From contig JAFSTN010000025.1 of NCBI GenBank assembly GCA_017450485.1, positions 124,001-188,000 on the forward strand: a DNA stretch of 64,000 nt, in the 5' to 3' direction. Positions 18,081 to 26,636 of the stretch are shown piece by piece. The translations under genes and the position numbers were made by a program. Position 1 is the stretch's first letter, and the number at the start of each line of letters is the position of its first letter. The stretch comes from Lachnospiraceae bacterium (GTDB taxonomy: Bacteria > Bacillota > Clostridia > Lachnospirales > Lachnospiraceae). The notes under the pieces were generated by a model that saw only the letters and a program-made list of their open reading frames with translations, was not told where the DNA came from and did not search any database.

Positions 18081-20555
18081 ATGTTAAAAAAAGACAAAAA
18101 CAGTGTTCCGAAGAAGGAACGTGAACCCAAAGCACCGAAGAAAATCGTAAAGACAGGCTTTCTGAAATTTCTGCAGCATGTGCTTATAACCGGTGCGGCA
18201 GTGATGCTTCTCATGTATGTAGCCAGTTCCATCGTGGTAGTCAGTTCATATGATAAGAATGAGATATACCATCTGAGCGCGAGCGATCAGGGACGTGCAT
18301 ATGAGGATTCTGTATTCTTTAATACCATTCTGGGCAAGGAAACCGAGGGAGTGCTTAAATATGTGACGATCAGAACGCAGATGGAGACAGACGGCAAGTA
18401 TGATCCGGATAAGATAATAGATGTGGCTTCATACAATGCCAGACAGGAGAACGGCTACAGCGGGATAGAAGATGTTACCGCACAGTATCATCTCGGGGAT
18501 CTGCTTAAATGGACAAAATACGGTTTCGAATACAAGGAAGCACAGGTTAATTCCGATACCGTATCCGGAAATTATTTAAGCTACAGTGACGGCAGTGATA
18601 CCCATTCCATGCTTATCAACAGATATACGACAGTTGAAGGACTCGGCATAGAGAATCTTACGGATAACTGGGATGATTATGACGCTTTGGCCGGAAGTAT
18701 TCAGGCATGTTCCGAGGATCTGTACTATAACTATACGGATTATCTGAGCATGACTGATTACTACGATGCCCTCAACAGCAATATCAGATACTGGATAAGG
18801 ATGGGTGAAGGGCCGGATGCGGTCGTATATACCAACACTGCCCTGAAACTGAAAGACGAACCCAAGGTCGCCAGTACTTTTATGAATTACGGGAAATACA
18901 TCAGCTATGATGCTGATCGTATGGTTTATGATACGAATACCGCAATCAATGAATCCGCATTTAATGCTCTGATGTCCAGATACAGGTATGCTTATCCCGA
19001 TGACTGCAGGATATTTATCGGGGCGGATATGTCCATGCCCGCCAATGATGCGATCAGAGCAGCCAGAGCCGGATTCTTGTCAACATTCCTGCCCGATGCA
19101 GATATAACATATGGGATCATAATCCTGTGTCTGATAGGGTATCTGATCCTGCTTGTGATATGTACGATACATGAAGGTGTTGTACGTAATGAAGATGGTA
19201 CTAAAAGCATCAGATTCACCGACTTTGACAATACTCCGATAGAACTCTGGTTTATCATATTAGCAGTTATCGTGGTACTGTTTATCGGGATCCCCGCTAC
19301 TATTGCTTCAACTTATTTTGACAGCTTCAGGTACGAAGCAATGAGTATCCTTAAGGATATATATGTCTATGTCATCTTCGGTGTAGTAGTATTCCTTTTC
19401 GATGTACTGACACTCTGGCTGTACTATTCGCTTGTCAGACGTATCAGAGGCCGTCATATATGGAAACAGAGTTTCCTCTATAGAGTTCTGACCGCGATCG
19501 GACAGGGAGCGGTCAAGATTTATGATAACGGTAACCTGCTGCTTAAGAGCGTGGTTCCGTATGTGGGGCTGATGCTGTTCAATCTGTTCATGATAATTCT
19601 GACTGCGGTTTCGGATGATAATCTGGTGCAGTTTGTGATAATCGGCATACTCATAGTTATCGATGCTTTAGTCGGATACTTCATATTCAAGCAGGTGAAA
19701 GATCGTGATGAGATCATGAGCGGCATGAAGAGGATCATATCCGGAGATCTGTCATATAAAGCCGATATAGACTCTGTCCATGGTGATAACAGAGAGCTTG
19801 GAGTATATGTGAATTCGATAGGTGAGTCGGTACGAAACGCAGTCGAACAGAGTATGAAGGATGAACGCATGAAGACCGAGCTCCTGGCAAATGTCAGTCA
19901 TGATATACGCACACCTCTGACGAGTATCATCAACTATGTGGATCTGATCAAGCGCGAGAACATCGATGATATGAAGATCGCAAGCTATGTGGATATTCTT
20001 GATGAGAAATCACAGCGGCTGAAAACACTTACAGATGATTTGATCGAAGCCAGCAAAGTCTCAAGCGGTAATGTGGAACTTGAGCTTATGAAGATGAACC
20101 TGCCGGAAATGGTAACCCAGGCATTGGCGGAATTTGATGAGAAATTATCCGAAAAGGCCCTTTCTGTGGTCACACGAACGGATAATCTGACGATCCCGAC
20201 CATGATGGCTGACGGTCAGAGCCTGTGGAGAGTGATGGAAAACCTGCTGGGCAATGTATGCAAATACGCTATGCCGGGTACGAGAGTTTTCGTTGATATG
20301 TTTAATCGCGAGAACGCGGAGACGGGTATGGATATAAGCCTCAGGATCACGAATACATCCGAGAATCCTCTGCCGGCCGATCTGACTGATCTGACCGAGA
20401 GGTTCAGCAGGGGCGATGCATCTCGGACGACCGAAGGGTCCGGACTGGGCTTGTCCATTGCGAAATCGCTGACCGAATTGATGGGTGGTACTTTCTGCCT
20501 ATATTCCGAAGCTGACCTCTTTAAAGCGGAGATCACTTTTAAAACCGTACAGTAA
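18081..20555 (+). CDS. Sensor histidine kinase with multiple membrane segments
   Basis: This 824-residue partner of the preceding regulator has one TM segment near residues 30-52 and an extracytoplasmic sensor region of about 290 residues rich in Tyr and Asp. Five more hydrophobic segments follow (about residues 345-545). A short linker leads to HisKA with His607 in NVSHDIRTPLTSI, and the HATPase domain has ENLLGNVCKYA and GSGLGLSIAKSL. ATG 18081 has gagggaa at a good distance; an ATG at 18066 inside the regulator gene is less likely. The ligand is not evident. Its stop is followed within eight bases by structured element 1. Confidence 0.92.
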   Translation: MLKKDKNSVPKKEREPKAPKKIVKTGFLKFLQHVLITGAAVMLLMYVASSIVVVSSYDKNEIYHLSASDQGRAYEDSVFFNTILGKETEGVLKYVTIRTQMETDGKYDPDKIIDVASYNARQENGYSGIEDVTAQYHLGDLLKWTKYGFEYKEAQVNSDTVSGNYLSYSDGSDTHSMLINRYTTVEGLGIENLTDNWDDYDALAGSIQACSEDLYYNYTDYLSMTDYYDALNSNIRYWIRMGEGPDAVVYTNTALKLKDEPKVASTFMNYGKYISYDADRMVYDTNTAINESAFNALMSRYRYAYPDDCRIFIGADMSMPANDAIRAARAGFLSTFLPDADITYGIIILCLIGYLILLVICTIHEGVVRNEDGTKSIRFTDFDNTPIELWFIILAVIVVLFIGIPATIASTYFDSFRYEAMSILKDIYVYVIFGVVVFLFDVLTLWLYYSLVRRIRGRHIWKQSFLYRVLTAIGQGAVKIYDNGNLLLKSVVPYVGLMLFNLFMIILTAVSDDNLVQFVIIGILIVIDALVGYFIFKQVKDRDEIMSGMKRIISGDLSYKADIDSVHGDNRELGVYVNSIGESVRNAVEQSMKDERMKTELLANVSHDIRTPLTSIINYVDLIKRENIDDMKIASYVDILDEKSQRLKTLTDDLIEASKVSSGNVELELMKMNLPEMVTQALAEFDEKLSEKALSVVTRTDNLTIPTMMADGQSLWRVMENLLGNVCKYAMPGTRVFVDMFNRENAETGMDISLRITNTSENPLPADLTDLTERFSRGDASRTTEGSGLGLSIAKSLTELMGGTFCLYSEADLFKAEITFKTVQ

Positions 20556-20562
20556 AACTGGA

Positions 20563-20718
20563 TAGAAAGGGCCGGTGCGACAATACATCCACCGCAGGCA
20601 CGCTCTCGCTGCTAGCCCCCTCGTCACGTTACTAAGCTCGTGAAATACCTCGCTAAGTAACGACGGGGCTGCTAAGCACCTGCTTGTGGATATATTATCG
20701 CGCCGGCCCTGCTTTCTA
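20563..20718 (-). ncRNA. Structured element, copy 1 (candidate new RNA)
   Basis: This 156-bp near-palindrome lies between the convergent kinase and prs genes. The outer arms tagaaagggccggtgcg and cgcgccggccctgctttcta are complementary. They continue into the shared core (atccaccgcagg against cctgcttgtggat). Inside are a hairpin cgttact/agtaacg and, on the minus strand at 20598-20612, a hairpin gcagc-GAGA-gcgtgc with a GNRA loop. The prs stop codon (20716-20718) lies in the outer arm, so on the minus strand it would be the prs 3' UTR. The strand is inferred from the GNRA loop and from G-U pairs that favour minus. Its function is unknown; a bidirectional terminator is possible. Confidence 0.6.
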
Positions 20719-21903
20719 GAAAGTGAACTCCTCGCGATTGTTGTATCGATCGAGTATCTTGCGGATCTTCTCGGTAGGAGTATTTAAGTCTGACATAGGC
20801 GCATCGTGATTCATGAAATCTATGATGGATGCGATGAACTTGCCCATGTCGGCCTGAAGATAGTAAGGCCTCGTATAGAGATCGGGATCGATATAATTCA
20901 GATTCGTGGTCACGATCCTGTCGAAATAGCATTTCTCATATGCTTCGTCGAATGCGGCGAGTCCATCGGTGAAGAGACCGAAGGTAGTGCATATATATAC
21001 GCGTTTGGCATTCATTTCCTTGAGCTGTCTGGCCGTATCGATCATCGAACCGCCGGAAGAGATCATATCGTCTATGATGATGCAGTCTTTGCCGTCTATA
21101 TTGTCGCCGAGGAATTCGTGGGCGACTATAGGATTCTTTCCGTTCACCATCTTGGTATAATCACGTCTCTTATAGAACATACCGGCATCCAGTCCAAGCA
21201 CCGATGCGAAATAGATGGATCTGTCCAGAGCGCCTTCATCGGGAGATATGATGATGGTGTGCTCCTTGTCGATGATCATATCGCGCTCATTGCTCAAGAG
21301 AGTGCGAGCGAACTGGTACATTGCATTGAAGTTATCGAATCCGGTGAAAGGAGCCGAGTTCTGGATACGGGGATCATGTGCATCAAAAGTGATGAAATTC
21401 GTGATGCCCATATTGGACAGTTCTTTGAACATATAAGCCGCATCCAGGGATTCGCGGCCACTGCGTTTATGCTGTCTGCCCTCATACAGAAAAGGCATGA
21501 TCACATTTATGCGATGTGCTTTGCCGTCTATGGCAGCAAGTATACGCTTCAGATCCTGGAAGTGGTCATCGGGAGAGTAGTGATTCTCGAACCCCTGCAT
21601 CGTATATGTGAGGGAATGGTTGGTCACATCGGTGATTATGAATATATCATCGCCTCGTATAGAGTCGAGCAATGTACATTTGCTTTCACCGCTGCCGAAT
21701 CTGGGCAGATCTATGCGTGCTATGTAATTATCTTTGATATATCCCTGAAAAGCAGGATCGGCTTTGAATTTATTGTGGAGATCCTGTCTGAATTCGATCA
21801 GATACCGGTTGACACTGCTCCCGAGCTTCTCGGCACAGGGAGGTATGATGAGTTTGATGGGTGCAACAGCCATCAGCTGCTCTAATTTCTGTAGATTTGC
21901 CAT
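20716..21903 (-). CDS. prs: Ribose-phosphate pyrophosphokinase (long form)
   Basis: This enzyme makes PRPP from ribose 5-phosphate and ATP for nucleotide, His and Trp synthesis. The PRPP-binding loop is IIDDMISSGGSM, and the earlier motif SPDEGALDRSIYFAS replaces the common SPDxGGxxRA. At 395 residues it is longer than the usual 310-320; the extra length is mainly an N-terminal part before RIDLPRFGSGE and inserts such as the KRSGRESLDAAYMF region. This resembles a divergent clostridial branch. It is a single gene on the minus strand with its own promoter (TTGACG-17-TAAAAT) and cggag before the ATG. Confidence 0.9.
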   Translation of the reverse strand: MANLQKLEQLMAVAPIKLIIPPCAEKLGSSVNRYLIEFRQDLHNKFKADPAFQGYIKDNYIARIDLPRFGSGESKCTLLDSIRGDDIFIITDVTNHSLTYTMQGFENHYSPDDHFQDLKRILAAIDGKAHRINVIMPFLYEGRQHKRSGRESLDAAYMFKELSNMGITNFITFDAHDPRIQNSAPFTGFDNFNAMYQFARTLLSNERDMIIDKEHTIIISPDEGALDRSIYFASVLGLDAGMFYKRRDYTKMVNGKNPIVAHEFLGDNIDGKDCIIIDDMISSGGSMIDTARQLKEMNAKRVYICTTFGLFTDGLAAFDEAYEKCYFDRIVTTNLNYIDPDLYTRPYYLQADMGKFIASIIDFMNHDAPMSDLNTPTEKIRKILDRYNNREEFTF

Positions 21904-21944
21904 ATAAATGCTCCGTATAAAAGCAGACTATATTTACGTGTCAT

Positions 21945-21973
21945 ATTTTATTATCCGACAGATAGCACGTCAA
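21945..21973 (-). promoter_or_regulatory. Sigma-A promoter of prs
   Basis: On the minus strand, TTGACG (21968-21973), a 17-base spacer and TAAAAT (21945-21950) are found. The expected start is about 35 bases before the prs ATG. It lies in the 95-bp gap between the divergent prs and DUF512 genes. Confidence 0.7.
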
Positions 21974-21998
21974 GGCGATTTGGGGTAAACTTAAAGAT

Positions 21999-23357
21999 AT
22001 GAGATCCGATAAGCGTGTAGTAAAAGACATAATACAGGGGTCCCCCGCGGACGGTTCAGGGATATCGGGCGGTGATATTCTGATCTCGGTCAACGGTGAA
22101 CCCGTAGAGGATATATTTGATTATCAGTATCTGACGCTGGAGGAAGAACTGGATCTTGTTTTGACAAACAAGGACGGAGAGGAGTTCTGTGTACACATCT
22201 CCAAGATGTCTGACGAGGATCCGGGACTCGTGTTTGAGGCCGGACTCATGGACGAGTACAGATCATGTACGAATAAATGCGTGTTCTGCTTTATCGACCA
22301 GATGCCTCCCGGCATGCGCGAAACCCTCTATTTCAAGGATGACGACTCGAGACTGAGCTTTCTTCAGGGGAACTATGTGACACTCACCAACATGTCCGAT
22401 CATGATGTCGAAAGGATATGCCGATATCATCTTTCTCCGATCAATATATCATTTCATACCACCAATCCCGAACTCAGATGCAGAATGCTCAATAACCGGT
22501 TTGCCGGTGAGTCTCTTAAGAAAGTATATAAACTTAAGGAAGCCGGGATCACCATGAACGGCCAGATCGTTCTGTGCAAGGGCTTAAATGACGGAAAAGA
22601 TCTTGAACGCAGCATATCGGATCTGTCGAAGCTGATGCCGGAGCTGCAGAGTGTGTCGGTTGTTCCCGTTGGCCTGACCAAATACCGTGACGGTCTGTAT
22701 CCGCTTGAACCTTTCGGGCCGGATGACGCACGTGAGGTACTGGGCACCATTCATAAATGGCAGGACAGGATTAAAGAAGAGTTCGGCTCTTATTTCGTAC
22801 ATGCATCGGATGAATGGTATCTGACTGCCGGATTGCCCCTCCCTGATGAGGATAGATATGAGGGATATGTACAGCTTGAGAACGGTGTGGGCATGGTCAG
22901 ACTGATGCTTAATGAGTACGAGGATGCGCTTAAGCACATCCATTTCCTGAAGAAACCTCATGAAGAACTGTCGGTAGTGACCGGTAAGCTCATGTATCCG
23001 ATCATATCCGATATGGCGGCACGACTGATGGGGATGTATCCCGGATTGAATATACATGTATATGAGATCGTTAATCATTTCTTCGGAGAAATGATCACCG
23101 TATCAGGCCTGCTGACCGGCCGGGATATGGCGGAACAATTACGGGGTAAAACTTTGGGCAGACGAGTGCTGATCCCCGAGAATACACTTCGTGCGGGAGA
23201 GGATTATTTTCTGGATGACATGACGCGCACGCAGTTGGCCGAAACTTTACAATCAGACGTGCAGATTGTAAAATCAAGTGGATATGATTTTGTAGAAAAA
23301 CTAACATCTTCGGGCATCCGCCTGGGGATCCGGAGCAAGTATGAGTCACACAGATAA
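21999..23357 (+). CDS. DUF512 protein with PDZ-like and radical SAM-like domains
   Basis: This 452-residue protein has an N-terminal PDZ-like domain (about residues 1-65, IIQGSPADGSGISGGDILISVNGEPV), then an iron-sulfur motif CTNKCVFCF (CxxxCxxC) in a radical SAM-like barrel, and the C-terminal DUF512 domain (about 250-450). It matches the conserved family of putative FeS oxidoreductases found just before der in Clostridia. The substrate is unknown. The end overlaps der by 17 bases, so the two are coupled. Confidence 0.88.
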   Translation: MRSDKRVVKDIIQGSPADGSGISGGDILISVNGEPVEDIFDYQYLTLEEELDLVLTNKDGEEFCVHISKMSDEDPGLVFEAGLMDEYRSCTNKCVFCFIDQMPPGMRETLYFKDDDSRLSFLQGNYVTLTNMSDHDVERICRYHLSPINISFHTTNPELRCRMLNNRFAGESLKKVYKLKEAGITMNGQIVLCKGLNDGKDLERSISDLSKLMPELQSVSVVPVGLTKYRDGLYPLEPFGPDDAREVLGTIHKWQDRIKEEFGSYFVHASDEWYLTAGLPLPDEDRYEGYVQLENGVGMVRLMLNEYEDALKHIHFLKKPHEELSVVTGKLMYPIISDMAARLMGMYPGLNIHVYEIVNHFFGEMITVSGLLTGRDMAEQLRGKTLGRRVLIPENTLRAGEDYFLDDMTRTQLAETLQSDVQIVKSSGYDFVEKLTSSGIRLGIRSKYESHR

Positions 23358-24678
23358 TCGTCCCATAGTAGCAGTGGTGGGACGTCCGAATGTAGGTAAA
23401 TCCACCTTTTTCAATGCAATAGCCGGTGAGATGATATCCATAGTCAAGGATACACCCGGCATAACCAGAGACCGTATATACGCTGATGTTGAGTGGCTGG
23501 ACAGGACGTTCACCATGATAGATACCGGAGGTATAGAGCCGGACAGCTCTGATGTGATCCTGTCGCAGATGCGTGAACAGGCACAGATCGCTCTCGATAC
23601 CGCAGATGTGATCATATTCATGGTCGATGTTAAACAGGGGCTCGTGGATGATGATATGCGTGTTGCGGATATGATACGCAGATCCTCCAAGCCGGTAGTG
23701 CTGGCAGTTAATAAGGTTGACAGCTTTCAGCGGGATATGGTTGATGTATACGAGTTCTATAATCTCGGCATCGGTGAACCTTATCCCATATCAAGCGTGA
23801 ACAGGCTCGGCTTCGGTGAATTGCTTGAGGCGGTCAGCGAATACTTCCCGGAAGGGGCGGATACGGATGCCGAAGATGATGCCGTCAAGATCGCTATCGT
23901 GGGCAAGCCCAATGTAGGCAAGAGCTCCATTCTGAACAAGCTTGCAGGCGAAGACCGTGCGATCGTGTCGGATATAGCAGGAACCACCCGTGATGCCATA
24001 GATTCACGTATCATGCATGACGGTAAGGAATATCTGCTCATAGATACCGCCGGACTCAGACGCAAGAATAAAGTCAAAGAAGAACTTGAGAAATATATGA
24101 TCATCCGCACCGTAGCTGCGGTGGAACGTGCAGATATAGTCCTGCTGGTCATAGATGCTACGGAGGGTGTTACCGAGCAGGATGCAAAGATCGCCGGCAT
24201 AGCTCATGACCGCGGTAAAGCGATCATCATTGTCGTAAATAAGTGGGATGCCATTGAAAAGAACGATAAGACAGTCAATGAGTATACCGCGGACATCCGC
24301 AATACGCTAAGTTTCATGACCTATGCGGAAATCGTATTCATTTCGGCCAAGACAGGCCAGAGACTGAACAAGCTATACGAGACCATAGATGCGGTCAATG
24401 AGAATCATTCAATGAGAGTAGCCACGGGCGTATTAAATGAGATCATGGCTCAGGCTACGGCGATGAAGCAGCCGCCTTCCGACAAGGGCAAGAGACTGAA
24501 GCTGTTCTATATTACCCAGGTTGCCGTGAAACCGCCGACATTTGTTATATTTGTAAATGACAAAGAACTGATGCATTTCTCATATACGAGATATATAGAA
24601 AACCAGGTCCGTGAAACATTCGGCTTCATGGGTACTCCGCTTAGGTTTATCATACGTGAGAGAAAGGACGACAAGTAA
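23341..24678 (+). CDS. der: Ribosome-associated GTPase Der (EngA)
   Basis: Der has two GTPase domains in tandem and is essential for 50S assembly. Domain 1 has GRPNVGKST, DTGG and NKVD; domain 2 has GKPNVGKSS, DTAG and NKWD. The C-terminal KH-like domain (about residues 350-440) ends in a basic RERKDDK. The protein has 445 residues, the family length. It overlaps the DUF512 gene, and plsY begins on its stop codon. Confidence 0.97.
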   Translation: MSHTDNRPIVAVVGRPNVGKSTFFNAIAGEMISIVKDTPGITRDRIYADVEWLDRTFTMIDTGGIEPDSSDVILSQMREQAQIALDTADVIIFMVDVKQGLVDDDMRVADMIRRSSKPVVLAVNKVDSFQRDMVDVYEFYNLGIGEPYPISSVNRLGFGELLEAVSEYFPEGADTDAEDDAVKIAIVGKPNVGKSSILNKLAGEDRAIVSDIAGTTRDAIDSRIMHDGKEYLLIDTAGLRRKNKVKEELEKYMIIRTVAAVERADIVLLVIDATEGVTEQDAKIAGIAHDRGKAIIIVVNKWDAIEKNDKTVNEYTADIRNTLSFMTYAEIVFISAKTGQRLNKLYETIDAVNENHSMRVATGVLNEIMAQATAMKQPPSDKGKRLKLFYITQVAVKPPTFVIFVNDKELMHFSYTRYIENQVRETFGFMGTPLRFIIRERKDDK

Positions 24679-25379
24679 TGCTTGAGAGGATATTGTGTCT
24701 GGTCATAGGCTATGCTTTCGGACTGATTCAGACAGGATTCATATACGGCAAGATGCATGGGATCGATATCAGAGAACATGGGAGCGGTAATTCGGGAGCG
24801 ACCAATACATTGCGTACTCTGGGAACGAAAGCCGGATTCATTGTTCTGTTCGGAGATGCGATCAAATGTATCGTGGCGATAGTCATCACATATTTTCTTT
24901 TTGGCAAAGCAAATCCCGAGTATCTGTTCCTGTATCGTATGTATACGGCTCTCGGAGTCATCCTCGGTCACGATTTTCCGTTTTATCTGCAGTTCAAGGG
25001 CGGAAAAGGAATAGCGGCGACTGCAGGTGTTATCGTCAGCTTCGGACCTGTTTCTTTTCTTATACATTTACTGGTTTTTGCACTCGTTTTCCTTACGACA
25101 CATTATGTATCTCTTGGCTCGATTTTGATATATATCACGTTCTTCGTGTATATTCTGGTATGCGGTCAGACAGGGACTTTGGATATGCGAGCCGGAGTGG
25201 ATATACCGCAGCCGGTGATGTATGAGATGTATGCGGTGGTTCTGGTCATGACTGTCATGGCTGTATGGCGTCACAGAGCCAATATCAAACGTCTGCTCAC
25301 TCACAGCGAGAGCAAGGTTTACTTAAGCAAACGCGGTAAGGAGAAATCCGGTAAAAAAGACAATGACGATCTGGTGTAG
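24678..25379 (+). CDS. plsY: Glycerol-3-phosphate acyltransferase PlsY
   Basis: PlsY moves an acyl group from acyl-phosphate to glycerol 3-phosphate, the first step in phospholipid synthesis. Five TM segments are seen, with motifs GSGNSGATNTLRTLG and FKGGKGIAATAG. At 233 residues it is slightly longer than usual because of a charged cytoplasmic tail after the last TM (LLTHSESKVYLSKRGKEKSGKK). It is followed 42 bases later by gpsA, which supplies its substrate. Confidence 0.95.
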   Translation: MLERILCLVIGYAFGLIQTGFIYGKMHGIDIREHGSGNSGATNTLRTLGTKAGFIVLFGDAIKCIVAIVITYFLFGKANPEYLFLYRMYTALGVILGHDFPFYLQFKGGKGIAATAGVIVSFGPVSFLIHLLVFALVFLTTHYVSLGSILIYITFFVYILVCGQTGTLDMRAGVDIPQPVMYEMYAVVLVMTVMAVWRHRANIKRLLTHSESKVYLSKRGKEKSGKKDNDDLV

Positions 25380-25421
25380 TGTTACGACGGACCGGAATAA
25401 TCAGACAACAGGAGAAGACAA

Positions 25422-26432
25422 ATGGCTAAAATAGGCATAATCGGAGCAGGCAGCTGGGGCACAGCCCTTGCATGGCTCCTTAACAATAACGGACATGAAT
25501 GTATCATGTATTCGGCTCTGCCCGATGAGATAGATATGTTCAGGACATATCACGAGAATAAGGATAAACTTCCGGGAGTCATTCTGTCGGAGGCCACAAC
25601 CTATACAACCGATATATCCGAGGCTATCAGCGGACGTGATGTGATCGTGATGGCTGTACCGTCCAAGTTCGTCAGAAGTACGGCTAGACTGATGTCACCT
25701 CACGTGGCTGACGGACAGAAGATCATAGACGTAGCTAAAGGCATAGAAGAGGGCACCTCATATACCATGTCACAGATCATCAACGAGGAGATACCTCAGG
25801 CGGATGTATCCGTTCTTTCGGGACCTTCACATGCCGAAGAAGTAGGCAAGGGAATCCCCACTACGATCGTGGTCGGCTCCAAGTCCAAAGACACTGCTAA
25901 ATATCTTCAGGATGTATTTATGAGCGATGTGTTCCGGGTTTATATAAGTCCGGATATCCTCGGAATTGAGATCGGCGCCGCACTTAAGAATGTGATCGCA
26001 CTTGCTGCCGGAGCAGCTGACGGACTGGGTTACGGAGACAACACCAAGGCAGCGCTTATCACCCGCGGTATAGCTGAGATATCCCGTCTGGGTGTCGCCA
26101 TGGGCGGAAATGTGCAGACATTTGCAGGTCTGACAGGAATGGGCGACCTGATAGTTACATGTGCTTCGATGCATTCCAGAAACCGCAGATGCGGCATCCT
26201 GATCGGTCAGGGCAAGAGCCTCGAGGAGGCTCAGGCAGAGGTCAAGATGGTTGTAGAGGGTGTATACTCGGCCAAGGCAGCCATGGAGCTCTCTAAGAAG
26301 TACGATGTCGAGATGCCTATCATCACAGAGGTCAATCGTGTCCTGTTTGAAGGAAAGAACCCCTCCGAGGCGGTGAAAGACCTCATGATGCGTGACAAGA
26401 AGATCGAGAACCCGCTGATACCCTGGGATTAA
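25422..26432 (+). CDS. gpsA: Glycerol-3-phosphate dehydrogenase [NAD(P)+]
   Basis: GpsA reduces dihydroxyacetone phosphate to glycerol 3-phosphate. The Rossmann motif IGIIGAGSWGTALAWLL opens the protein, SGPSHAEEV follows, and the catalytic Lys lies in ALKNVIALAAG. The protein has 336 residues, the family length. Together with plsY it gives a glycerolipid pair downstream of der. The ribosome binding site is aggag, about 8 bases before the ATG. A hairpin and structured element 2 begin right after the stop. Confidence 0.97.
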   Translation: MAKIGIIGAGSWGTALAWLLNNNGHECIMYSALPDEIDMFRTYHENKDKLPGVILSEATTYTTDISEAISGRDVIVMAVPSKFVRSTARLMSPHVADGQKIIDVAKGIEEGTSYTMSQIINEEIPQADVSVLSGPSHAEEVGKGIPTTIVVGSKSKDTAKYLQDVFMSDVFRVYISPDILGIEIGAALKNVIALAAGAADGLGYGDNTKAALITRGIAEISRLGVAMGGNVQTFAGLTGMGDLIVTCASMHSRNRRCGILIGQGKSLEEAQAEVKMVVEGVYSAKAAMELSKKYDVEMPIITEVNRVLFEGKNPSEAVKDLMMRDKKIENPLIPWD

Positions 26433-26464
26433 GCTTGACATTTTAATGATCGGGAATGTCAAGC
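26433..26464 (+). promoter_or_regulatory. Hairpin after gpsA that competes with structured element 2
   Basis: The perfect 10-bp arms gcttgacatt (26433-26442) and aatgtcaagc (26455-26464) have a 12-base loop. There is no T-run, so it is a poor terminator. The second arm is also the outer 5' arm of structured element 2, where it pairs with gcttgccatcccc at 26575-26587. The two folds exclude each other, an attenuator-like arrangement. Confidence 0.5.
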
Positions 26465-26587
26465 ATACATCCACCGCAGGCACGCTTTCGCTGCTATCAC
26501 CTCGTTACGTTACTAGGCTCGTGAGATACCTCGCCAAGTAACGACGGGCTCTAAGCACCTGCTTGTGGATATATGCTTGCCATCCCC
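26452..26587 (-). ncRNA. Structured element, copy 2 (candidate new RNA)
   Basis: This 136-bp copy shares the core and inner hairpin with copy 1. Its outer arms are different in sequence (gggaatgtcaagcat against atgcttgccatcccc) yet complementary. The inner stem changes AGC/GCT of copy 1 to GGC/GCC, a compensatory pair. The minus-strand hairpin at 26480-26494 has the loop GAAA where copy 1 has GAGA; both are GNRA. A weak minus-strand promoter (TTTAAA-16-TATGAT, 26598-26625) would start a transcript at its edge. It lies between gpsA and moxR, both on the plus strand. Its function is unknown. Confidence 0.6.
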
Positions 26588-26636
26588 TTACTATGTGATC
26601 ATAGATTAACACTTATTTGTTTAAAAAGGAGTAGAA

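Noticed and set aside
20563-20718. Known small self-cleaving ribozyme (hammerhead or twister) within the structured element
   Set aside because: I could not find the conserved hammerhead core (CUGAUGA with GAAA and a matching cleavage triplet) or a twister core, and the GNRA loop alone is not enough.
20806-21885. Long open frame (359 codons) on the plus strand opposite prs
   Set aside because: It mirrors the prs coding frame, has no family motifs, no ribosome binding site, and a residue composition typical of antisense reading (many Ile, His, Tyr). The prs motifs on the minus strand are clear.
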